Assembly: GCA_002358905.1 (NCBI GenBank)
Contig: DEPT01000006.1
Span: forward strand, 8,379-27,662
DNA: 19,284 nucleotides
Origin: Akkermansiaceae bacterium UBA3385
GTDB lineage: Bacteria > Verrucomicrobiota > Verrucomicrobiia > Verrucomicrobiales > Akkermansiaceae
Direction of reading: 5' to 3'
Part shown: positions 13,263 to 19,284 of the stretch, one piece after another
How positions within the stretch are numbered: the stretch's first letter is position 1
Layout of the letters: the number at the start of each line of letters is the position of its first letter
The notes under the pieces: model-generated
The model's input: only the letters and a program-made list of their open reading frames with translations
Database searches by the model: none
What the model was told of the DNA's origin: nothing
Position numbers and translations under genes: made by a program

Positions 13263-14852
13263 ATGATGAGTAGTTTACTGGAGCATCCGTTGTTTGTCTT
13301 ATTTGGTATTCTGGCTGTTGGGCTGCTTCTGGGGCAAGTTTCGGTGCGGGGAATCTCGCTGGGAAGTTCGGGGGTGCTGTTTGCGGCGTTGGCGGCGGGG
13401 CATTTCGGGCTTCAGGTACCGGAGGGGATTACCGGCATTGGCACGGCTCTGTTTGTCTACTGTGTCGGGCTCGGGGTGGGCAATCGCTTTTTCGGGTCGT
13501 TGAAGAGCCAGGGGAGCCGCCTGCTGCTGCTTTCTGTGCTGGTAGTCGGGAGTGCCTGGGGACTTGCGATGCTGCTGGGCCGGGTACTAGGGCTTTCTGC
13601 CGGGGTGATCGCCGGGCTGTTTGCCGGTGCCTGCACCAGCACCCCGGGGTTGGCAGCTGCTCTTGAGGCCATGACTGCGCTGGGGCTGCCGCCCGGTGCC
13701 ATCAATATCGGCTACGGTGTGGCGTATCCCTTCGGTGTGGTGGGTGTGGTGCTTTTTGTACAGCTGCTGCCGCGGCTGCTGAAGCAGAATCTGGATTCTG
13801 CGGATGCTCCTGACCAGGAGCCGGAGCGCATTGTGACCCGCGTGGTGCGTATTGAAAATGCGGGGGTGGAGGGGCGGCGCATTCTCAGCTGCATGGAGGA
13901 AGGTCTGTTGCAATGCCGCGTGACCCGCATTCTGAAAAATGAAATTCTGGTTCCTTTGTCGGCCGATGATGCCTTTGCTGCCGGTATGCGTGTCTTCGTG
14001 GTGGGTACACTGCGCAAGGTTCAGCGTGATGTGGCCCTGCTGGGGTGTATTGAAACCGATGTGCCGGCGAATCACCGCCTGATGGGTGAAATGGCCGAAG
14101 TCATCATGCTGGAACCCGCCTTCAGCAATAAAACCCTGCGCGAACTGGATACGCTGGGGAACTACGGCATCGTCATTTCCCGCATTACCCGCCTGGGCAA
14201 TACCTTTGTGCCGCATGGCGATTCTGAACTATTCCGCAACGATGTACTCACCATCGTAGGCCAGCCGGAGGATATTGCCGCGTTCCGTGTGCGGTGCCGC
14301 CACCGCAGCTCGGTCATCAATAGCACCGATATTTTCTCCCTGGCGGCGGGGGTGGCCTTGGGTATCGCTATCGGCTGCATCGATCTGGGCGGTGGATTCT
14401 GCCTGGGCACCGCAGGCGGCCCGCTGCTGGTAGCCCTGGTGCTGGGGCATTTCGGGCATATCGGCCCGGTGGTGGGGTATATGCCCCGCAATACCCGCGT
14501 TACGCTCATGGAACTGGCGCTCATGTTGTTCCTGGCAGGGGCCGGAGTGAACGGTGGTGCCACCTTGCTGGCCACCTTGCAGACGCAGGGCATGGGAATG
14601 TTCCTGTCCGGTGTGCTCATTACTCTGCTTCCCATGCTGCTGGGGTATGTGGCTGCGCGGCGTTTCCTGGGGATGAATCTGCCGGAAAGCCTGGGCGGTA
14701 TCTGCGGCGCCATGACCTCCACCCCTGCCCTGGGTGCCATTTCCGCCCGCACGGAGAAGCAGGCTCCCGTCATTGCCTATGCCACGGCGTACCCTGTGGC
14801 ACTCATCCTGATGACTCTGCTGGCCAAGCTGCTGATAATGCTCTGTGTTTAG
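13263..14852 (+). CDS. AspT/YidE/YbjL-family membrane antiporter with two RCK_C domains
   Basis: A 529-residue inner-membrane protein of the aspartate:alanine exchanger type. The architecture is a TM block (1-170), two RCK/TrkA C-terminal-like domains (about 188-260 and 278-343), then a second TM block (about 355-529). The TSTP motif occurs in both halves (125-128 in GACTSTPGLAAALEA; 485-488 in GAMTSTPALGAISA), and the second is followed by PVIAYATAYPVALI. This fits the duplicated AspT/YidE/YbjL domain and the family's usual length of about 550. Members exchange dicarboxylic amino acids or related anions, but many are uncharacterised and the substrate here is unknown. The start is uncertain: GTG 13227 would add 12 polar residues, and ATG 13266 is also possible; the candidate promoter favours the ATGs. 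LysR follows on the same strand, but with its own promoter. No terminator is obvious after it. Confidence 0.88.
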   Translation: MMSSLLEHPLFVLFGILAVGLLLGQVSVRGISLGSSGVLFAALAAGHFGLQVPEGITGIGTALFVYCVGLGVGNRFFGSLKSQGSRLLLLSVLVVGSAWGLAMLLGRVLGLSAGVIAGLFAGACTSTPGLAAALEAMTALGLPPGAINIGYGVAYPFGVVGVVLFVQLLPRLLKQNLDSADAPDQEPERIVTRVVRIENAGVEGRRILSCMEEGLLQCRVTRILKNEILVPLSADDAFAAGMRVFVVGTLRKVQRDVALLGCIETDVPANHRLMGEMAEVIMLEPAFSNKTLRELDTLGNYGIVISRITRLGNTFVPHGDSELFRNDVLTIVGQPEDIAAFRVRCRHRSSVINSTDIFSLAAGVALGIAIGCIDLGGGFCLGTAGGPLLVALVLGHFGHIGPVVGYMPRNTRVTLMELALMLFLAGAGVNGGATLLATLQTQGMGMFLSGVLITLLPMLLGYVAARRFLGMNLPESLGGICGAMTSTPALGAISARTEKQAPVIAYATAYPVALILMTLLAKLLIMLCV

Positions 14853-14932
14853 TACGCGTTGGCGATGCCTGTCGGAGCACGGGATTTCAGTCCCAATTGC
14901 ACGTGCCATGGTTTACGGAATCGCAGTTAATC

Positions 14933-14949
14933 TATAACTTTAAGCTATA
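14933..14949. promoter_or_regulatory. Candidate LysR-type operator upstream of the LysR gene
   Basis: TATAACTT (14933-14940) and AAGCTATA (14942-14949) form an interrupted palindrome around one T, 7 of 8 pairs matching. It is centred about 66 bp upstream of the predicted start of transcription, the usual recognition-site position for LysR regulators. Confidence 0.4.
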
Positions 14950-14971
14950 TTACAACCTTCAAATATTGCAT

Positions 14972-15000
14972 TTGATTATCGCTGCGGGAAGTAGTAGAAT
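14972..15000 (+). promoter_or_regulatory. Probable promoter of the LysR-family gene
   Basis: TTGATT (14972-14977) and TAGAAT (14995-15000) are 17 nt apart. Transcription should start near 15007, just ahead of AAAAGGA (15007-15013), which serves as the Shine-Dalgarno for ATG 15025. Confidence 0.55.
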
Positions 15001-15024
15001 ATCGCCAAAAGGAATTCAAATCGT

Positions 15025-15948
15025 ATGAACGGGTGCATGAATACGCTGACGCTGCAGAAGATGCGTTATCTGGTGACCATTGCAGAGCAGGGATCGTTCA
15101 CACGGGCTGCGGGGGTGCTGTTTGTTTCGCAGCCCAGTCTCACCAAATCAATTCGCGAAATCGAGGAGGAACTGGGCTTTCCGGTCTTTGAGCGAACCCG
15201 CAAAGGGGTGCGCGTCACGCGCCAGGGCGAGGAATTTCTGGCTTACGTGCGGCAGATTCTGGATCAGGCCGACCTGCTGCAGGAGAAATACATGAACCAG
15301 GGCCCCCGCAAGAAGCAGTATTGCATTTCAGCTCACCACTATTCCTTTGCCGTGCGGGCCTTTATCGAACTGGTGCGGAGCCACCAGGATGATGAATTTG
15401 ATTTTTCCTTCCGCGAAACGCAGACCAGCGAGATTGTGGATGACGTGGCCGGCATGCGCAGCGCACTGGGGGTCATGTGCCTGAATAATTTCAATGAGCC
15501 GGTTCTGCGCCGCATTTTCAAGGAACGGGAGCTGCTGTTTGAAGAAATTACACAAGTGCAGCCGCATGTGCTGGTCGGTGTGCATCATCCCCTGGCCGGG
15601 CGCCGCTCGCTTGCGCTGGACGAGCTGGCGGAATATCCGCACGTTTCCTTTGAGCAAGGGGAGCACAATTCCTTTTACTATGCGGAGGAGCTGTTCAATC
15701 CTTCCGGCCACCCCCGCAGCATTCGTGTCCGCGACCGAGCCACGCTTTTCGACCTCCTGCTGGGGGTGGATGCCTATACCATCAGCAATGGAGCTCTGCA
15801 CCCGGCGCTTACAGGCACCCGGATTGCTTCCATTCCTCTGGCTGGACAGAGTGGGGTGCACATCGTCATCATCCACCACCGCAACCGCCTGCTCGGCAAG
15901 CTCAGCCGCTTTTATATCGAACAACTCAAAAAGAGCCTGCAGGTATAA
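15025..15948 (+). CDS. LysR-family transcriptional regulator
   Basis: A 307-residue LysR-type regulator of normal family length. The N-terminal winged helix-turn-helix (about 8-68) has the hallmark pattern MRYLVTIAEQGSFTRAAGVLFVSQPSLTKSIREIEEELGFPVFER. A linker helix (about 70-95) and a periplasmic-binding-protein-like effector domain (about 97-305) follow. The effector is unknown. I see no paired cysteines at the positions used by OxyR. Start: ATG 15025 has AAGGA 11 nt upstream; ATG 15037 (four residues shorter) is possible but less well placed. Neighbours are an AspT-type permease upstream on the same strand and an unrecognised membrane protein downstream. By analogy the regulator may control one of them, and the palindrome at 14933-14949 suggests self-regulation; both points are inference. 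Confidence 0.93.
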   Translation: MNGCMNTLTLQKMRYLVTIAEQGSFTRAAGVLFVSQPSLTKSIREIEEELGFPVFERTRKGVRVTRQGEEFLAYVRQILDQADLLQEKYMNQGPRKKQYCISAHHYSFAVRAFIELVRSHQDDEFDFSFRETQTSEIVDDVAGMRSALGVMCLNNFNEPVLRRIFKERELLFEEITQVQPHVLVGVHHPLAGRRSLALDELAEYPHVSFEQGEHNSFYYAEELFNPSGHPRSIRVRDRATLFDLLLGVDAYTISNGALHPALTGTRIASIPLAGQSGVHIVIIHHRNRLLGKLSRFYIEQLKKSLQV

Positions 15949-15952
15949 CATG

Positions 15953-15974
15953 AAGTCATGATGTGTAATGACTT
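15953..15974. promoter_or_regulatory. Inverted repeat upstream of the two-TM hypothetical gene
   Basis: AAGTCAT (15953-15959) and ATGACTT (15968-15974) are perfect complements separated by 8 nt. It lies directly after the LysR stop and about 45-65 bp upstream of the next transcription start. It could be an operator with half-sites like those beside phoB (AAGTCAC), or a weak LysR terminator, since TTTTG follows. Confidence 0.4.
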
Positions 15975-15982
15975 TTGTGTAT

Positions 15983-16011
15983 TTGTCATCAGTTGGTTAT
16001 AGGGTTATAAT
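15983..16011 (+). promoter_or_regulatory. Strong sigma70-like promoter
   Basis: TTGTCA (15983-15988) and a perfect TATAAT (16006-16011) are 17 nt apart, the best consensus match in the window. Transcription should start near 16018. The leader to ATG 16062 contains a hairpin, GCGGGA (16021-16026) with TCCCGC (16036-16041). Confidence 0.7.
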
Positions 16012-16061
16012 CAAGGCGATGCGGGAGAAGATACTTCCCGCGGCATATAACCACCAAAACG

Positions 16062-16637
16062 ATGAAAATACATCTCATTTCGACTGTCGGTCTGTTATTT
16101 CTTTCGGTTGCCATTCTCTGCCCGCTGGCCATATATATTCCACACGAAGCCTGGTGGTCAGTTGGCTTGATACTGGGGGTGGCGGGGCTGCTGAGCCTGG
16201 CGCCGAGTTGCCGCAGAAGCTGGGAATGCTGGGACGAACTGCACCGCAGCTTGCTGCACCCTGCTCAGCAGCCCCTTGACCCCGGCCCCGGCGAGTTGTG
16301 CCGGTATTGGAAGACTCTACCGGGCGACTGCATACAGGGTGGCGAATTCCGGTGGTGCGATACTCAGCGGCATGAGTTCTGCGCCCGGCTGGGGGGTGAT
16401 TTCTGGCTGGGGCTTTTTTCTCTTCCCGGGCATCCGGCACGTCTGGAGGAGCTGGAGCTCTGGGTCTTGTCTCTGCGTGAGAAATGCCCGTTGCCGGCGG
16501 AGTGGCAGGGCCGCTCTGCCAGCGGTATCGTCTTCTGGCGCGAGGGCACGCTGCACATCTACCCCGCTTGCCTGGATTCGGACTTTAACCGCTATTTTTC
16601 GCATCTGCTCACCCCGGATTCCTTTAATCGTCAATAG
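16062..16637 (+). CDS. Hypothetical inner-membrane protein with two TM helices
   Basis: I do not recognise this 191-residue protein. Two hydrophobic helices occur at the N-terminus (about 5-26, LISTVGLLFLSVAILCPLAIYI, and 32-49), joined by a short loop with Trp-Trp. The rest (about 50-191) is a soluble domain rich in Trp, Cys, Leu and Glu, with WECWDELHRSLLHP, WKTLPGDCIQGGEFRWCD, FWLGLFSLPGHPARLEELELWVLSLREKCPLP and a terminal beta-like segment SGIVFWREGTLHIYP. With two N-terminal TM helices the soluble part is most likely cytoplasmic. ATG 16062 has no evident Shine-Dalgarno but follows a strong promoter and a 44-nt leader. Its stop is only 5 bp from the converging end of phoU, with no terminator between them, so the two transcripts probably overlap. 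Frame use and composition look like a real gene. Confidence 0.7.
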   Translation: MKIHLISTVGLLFLSVAILCPLAIYIPHEAWWSVGLILGVAGLLSLAPSCRRSWECWDELHRSLLHPAQQPLDPGPGELCRYWKTLPGDCIQGGEFRWCDTQRHEFCARLGGDFWLGLFSLPGHPARLEELELWVLSLREKCPLPAEWQGRSASGIVFWREGTLHIYPACLDSDFNRYFSHLLTPDSFNRQ

Positions 16638-16642
16638 TCAAT

Positions 16643-17305
16643 TCAGTCAGGCTTGTGGCGGGTGATGCAGCCGGTGCGGAGGTAGATGAGTTGCTGGCAG
16701 ATATCGGTGGCGAGGTCGGCTATGCGCTCCAGGTCGCGGGCGAGGCCGATGCAGGAGACGTAGTATTCTACGGCGGCGGGGCACTGGAGGATGGCGGCGC
16801 GGGCGTGGGTGCGGTGCTCGCTGCGCATGGCATCCACGGCATCATCGCGGGCGATGACTTTGTGAGCCAGGAGGAGATCCGCATGCCGGATGGCCAGCAG
16901 GGTATCGCGCAGCATGCCCAGGGTGAGGAGCTCCATCGGCTCAAAGTCAAACATTTCCTGCCCCGGTAGGGTTGGCAGCCCGGCCACCAGGATGGCACGC
17001 TCGGCAATGTGGCAGCCGAAATCGGCCATGCGCTCCATGGCGGTGTTAATCTTGATGCAGGAGATGACGGTGCGCAAGTCACCTGCCACGGGTTGATAGA
17101 GGGCCAGGAGTTTCAGGCATTCTTCCTCGATGCGGATTTCCTCACGGTCGATGATTTCATCGTGCTCCATGACTCGGCGTGCCAGCTCGGTATCGCCGGT
17201 GCCGAAGGCGTGGATGGCGTTGTGAATGGCGCGTTCAGCCAGTTCGCCCTGGGCGGAGATCTGGTTGCGCAGGGAATCGAGTTCGTTGATAAAGTGCTGT
17301 TTCAT
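16643..17305 (-). CDS. phoU: Phosphate signalling protein PhoU
   Basis: A 220-residue PhoU, a cytoplasmic protein that links PstCAB transport state to the Pho kinase and restrains phosphate uptake. Two homologous three-helix bundles are visible, each with its metal-binding motif. The first has EHDEIIDREEIRIEEECL (47-64), DLRTV (76-80) and ERMADF (91-96). The second ends in LARDLERIADLATDI (188-202), with ERIAD at 193-197. Length is normal for the family. It is the last gene of the pst operon, 19 nt after pstB, the order commonly found. The start at ATG 17305 gives the conserved N-terminal helix MKQHFINELDSLRNQI. Confidence 0.95.
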   Translation of the reverse strand: MKQHFINELDSLRNQISAQGELAERAIHNAIHAFGTGDTELARRVMEHDEIIDREEIRIEEECLKLLALYQPVAGDLRTVISCIKINTAMERMADFGCHIAERAILVAGLPTLPGQEMFDFEPMELLTLGMLRDTLLAIRHADLLLAHKVIARDDAVDAMRSEHRTHARAAILQCPAAVEYYVSCIGLARDLERIADLATDICQQLIYLRTGCITRHKPD

Positions 17306-17324
17306 GATGGGTGATAGTGAGGGA

Positions 17325-18086
17325 TTAACCGAATCGGCCGGTGATGTAGTCTTCTGTCTGCTTGTGGGTGGGATTGGTGAAGATGCGGGAGGTTTCGCCT
17401 TCCTCCACGATACGGCCTTTGTAGAAGAAAGCGGTGCGGTCGGATATACGGGAAGCCTGCTGCATGTTATGCGTCACAATGACGATGGTGTATTTCTGTT
17501 TCAGTTCCAGCACCAGCTCCTCGATGCGCAGGGTGGCCACAGGGTCGATGGCGCTGGTGGGTTCATCCATCAGGATAACCTCCGGCTCAGCAGCCAGAGC
17601 ACGGGCAATGCACAGGCGCTGCTGCTGACCGCCGGAAAGAGCCATGCCGCTGGATTTCAGCTTATCCTTCACCTCATCCCACAACGAAGCACCGCGCAGG
17701 GCTGCTTCCACGCGGTCATCCATCTCGCTGCGGCTGAGTTTGTAGTGCAGTTTCAACGGATACGCCACGTTATCGGCAATACTCATGGGGAACGGAGTAG
17801 GCTTCTGGAAAATCATGCCCACCCGGTGGCGCAGCTTGAGTAAATCCACATCCGGAGCCAGAATATTCTTCCCATCCAGCAGCACTTCGCCGGTGGCTTT
17901 CTGGTTGCGGTAGAGTTCAAAGATGCGGTTATAGATTCGCAGGTGCGTGGATTTGCCGCAACCGCTGGGCCCGATGACGGCCGTAATCTTATTGGCGTGA
18001 ATATCGAGGTTGTTATCAAACAAAGCCTGGTTCTTGCCGTAATGGAAGTTCAGGTTACGGGTGGATATTTTAATGTTTGTTTTCAT
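17325..18086 (-). CDS. pstB: Phosphate ABC transporter ATP-binding protein PstB
   Basis: A 253-residue ATPase that powers phosphate import through PstCA. Motifs in order: Walker A GPSGCGKST (39-47), Q-loop IFQKP (Gln94), signature LSGGQQQR (150-157), Walker B VILMDEP (170-176) with Glu175, and the switch His206. FELYRNQKATGEVLLDGKNI and PTPFPMSIADNVAYPLKLH mark it as PstB rather than a generic ABC ATPase. His48 stands where enteric PstB has Phe (KSTFLR), a minor change. It overlaps the end of pstA by 17 bp, suggesting translational coupling, and is followed by phoU. Confidence 0.97.
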   Translation of the reverse strand: MKTNIKISTRNLNFHYGKNQALFDNNLDIHANKITAVIGPSGCGKSTHLRIYNRIFELYRNQKATGEVLLDGKNILAPDVDLLKLRHRVGMIFQKPTPFPMSIADNVAYPLKLHYKLSRSEMDDRVEAALRGASLWDEVKDKLKSSGMALSGGQQQRLCIARALAAEPEVILMDEPTSAIDPVATLRIEELVLELKQKYTIVIVTHNMQQASRISDRTAFFYKGRIVEEGETSRIFTNPTHKQTEDYITGRFG

Positions 18087-18921
18087 GGAAGATACAACGG
18101 GTTGCGATATTGATAATCAGGATGAAAGCCGCCATGATAAGGGCAGTGCCCCAGCCCATGGCATGCATGGTTTCAAAGGGGGAATTGGTAGTGTATTCCG
18201 TAATAAGCACAGGCGCACTGGCAGTGGGTTCTGTAAAGAAGCCACCCGGCCAGGTATCGGCAAACAGTGCAGTGAACAGCAGCGGGGCTGTCTCGCCGCT
18301 GACCCGGGCCAGCGAAAGCAGAATACCCGTGGCCAGCCCGTTGCGGGCGCTGCGAGCCACAATGCAGAGCGTGGCGCGCATACGCGACATACCCAGCGCC
18401 AGAGCAGATTCTCTGAGGGTATCCGGCACCATGAGCAGCATATCCTCGGTGGTGCGCAGGATAACGGGGAACATGATGATAGCCAGAGTCACCGTGCCCG
18501 CCATACCCGAAAAATGCCCCGTAGTCACCACTAGCATGGCATAGACGAACAGACCTACCAGAATGGATGGCAGTCCCATGAGCACATTCGCGCAGAAGCG
18601 CAGTAAATCGGCCAGCCGGCTGTTCTTGCCGAACTCGGCCAGGTAGATACCACCGGCCAGCGCCGGCGGCACGGCCAGCAGCGTGGCCCCCAGAGTCATC
18701 AGCAGGGTACCGAGCAGGGCATTGCCCACACCGGCCCCGGGTTCACCATAGGGTTTTGAGGGAGCCGTCAGGAATTCCCAGCTGAGCACCGGTGCGCCCT
18801 TCTGAATCACGGTGTAAAGAATCCACCCCATTCCGCCCAGAGCCACACAGATGGAGCCCAGCGCGAGGAGATTAAGCAGCTGATTTGATAATTTCCGGAA
18901 GAATACAGGTCTTGGAGTCAT
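18070..18921 (-). CDS. pstA: Phosphate ABC transporter permease PstA
   Basis: A 283-residue inner-membrane permease subunit. About six TM helices are visible: residues about 17-40, GVGNALLGTLLMTLGATLLAVPPALAGGIYL, ANVLMGLPSILVGLFVYAMLVV, a helix around TVTLAIIMFPVIL, the segment after the coupling loop, and ALIMAAFILIINIATRCIF. The coupling (EAA-type) loop is RESALALGMSRMRATLCIVARSARNGLATGILLSLARVSGETAPLLF, where SGETAPLLFTA is typical of PstA. It starts 15 nt after pstC and overlaps pstB by 17 bp at its 3' end. An ATG two codons further upstream (18926) is out of frame and was ignored. Confidence 0.95.
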   Translation of the reverse strand: MTPRPVFFRKLSNQLLNLLALGSICVALGGMGWILYTVIQKGAPVLSWEFLTAPSKPYGEPGAGVGNALLGTLLMTLGATLLAVPPALAGGIYLAEFGKNSRLADLLRFCANVLMGLPSILVGLFVYAMLVVTTGHFSGMAGTVTLAIIMFPVILRTTEDMLLMVPDTLRESALALGMSRMRATLCIVARSARNGLATGILLSLARVSGETAPLLFTALFADTWPGGFFTEPTASAPVLITEYTTNSPFETMHAMGWGTALIMAAFILIINIATRCIFHENKH

Positions 18922-18936
18922 ATCATGAATAGTGGT

Positions 18937-19284
18937 TTAAGCGTTCTCCCCTCTTCTGGCGCTGGTGAGAGCCAGGTAGTACCGGGTTAAGAGCTGAATA
19001 CTGAAACTCATGAGCAGCAGCACAAGCCCCAGCGCAAAGAGCGCACTCTGCTGCAGCCCGGTGGCCTCTGCAAAATTATTGGCAAGGGTGGTGGCAATCG
19101 TTGAACCGCAGGAGAACAACCCTGCGGGGCAGTCCATCATGTTGCCTATCACAAAGAGCACCGCCATGGTCTCACCCAGGGCACGCCCCATGCCGATAAA
19201 GATGCCGCCAATGATACCACGGATGCCGTAGCGCAGCACGATATCGCGCGTGGTTTCCAGACGGGTGCAGCCCAGCCCGTAGGC
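18937..19284 (-). CDS. pstC: Phosphate ABC transporter permease PstC (3' part)
   Basis: The C-terminal 115 residues of PstC; the gene runs past the end of the window. The visible part opens inside the coupling loop (AYGLGCTRLETTRDIVLRYGIRGI) and continues GGIFIGMGRALGETMAVLFVIGN, the PstC counterpart of the PstA SGETAP segment. One more long TM helix (LFALGLVLLLMSFSIQLLTRYYLAL) and a short basic tail follow. CPAGLFSCG is a periplasmic loop with two cysteines that could form a disulfide. It precedes pstA by 15 nt. Whether a second pstS or a Pho operator lies upstream of pstC cannot be seen here. Confidence 0.93.
   Translation of the reverse strand, partial: AYGLGCTRLETTRDIVLRYGIRGIIGGIFIGMGRALGETMAVLFVIGNMMDCPAGLFSCGSTIATTLANNFAEATGLQQSALFALGLVLLLMSFSIQLLTRYYLALTSARRGENA

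Noticed and set aside
14881..14915. Terminator after the AspT-type permease
   Set aside because: GGGA/TCCC gives only a 4-bp stem with no T-tract.
16019..16279. Small frame starting 7 nt after the perfect TATAAT
   Set aside because: It could be leaderless by spacing, but its translation shows no convincing features and it overlaps, out of frame, the two-TM protein whose hydrophobic helices look real. The ATG is part of a leader hairpin.

Overview
The window looks like a chromosome segment from a Gram-negative, gut- or mucus-associated bacterium. I lean towards Verrucomicrobiota, near Akkermansia. The reasons are exported sialidases, two OprO/P-like outer-membrane porins with C-terminal Phe, moderately high GC, few Shine-Dalgarno sequences and sigma70-like promoters rather than Bacteroides-type ones. 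This placement is inference, not a lineage proof.

Region 1 (1-2956, +): the 3' end of a probable sialidase with a lysine-rich tail, an intrinsic terminator, a complete exported GH33-type sialidase with five Asp boxes, a second strong terminator, and an exported SagB-like nitroreductase. Each full gene seems to have its own promoter, with the -10 box only 6-7 nt from the start codon.

Region 2 (3030-8109, +): a tightly packed four-gene operon. It holds an SLC13/DASS anion permease with an unusual soluble insertion, a soluble histidine kinase with an N-terminal cNMP-binding-like domain, a receiver-only response regulator and an outer-membrane porin. A structured leader precedes it and a 12-bp-stem terminator ends it. 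It reads as one sense-and-import module covering both membranes.

Region 3 (8110-9969): an accessory-looking patch. Three tandem 32-bp units, each an inverted repeat, precede an AAA ATPase/DUF4143 gene. About 400 bp follow with a structured hairpin and the remnant of a small lipoprotein.

Region 4 (9970-13147): a Pho regulon branch. A phoB-like regulator (-) diverges from a porin-pstS operon (+). A strong palindrome and a third half-site lie between them.

Region 5 (13200-16637, +): an AspT/YidE-type permease, a LysR regulator with a probable upstream operator, and an unrecognised two-TM protein.

Region 6 (16643-19284, -): phoU, pstB, pstA and the 3' part of pstC, transcribed towards region 5. 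The phosphate ABC importer is therefore split: PstS is co-transcribed with a porin about 4 kb from the permease/ATPase operon and on the opposite strand. No phoR is visible. No rRNA, tRNA, CRISPR array or insertion sequence was recognised.
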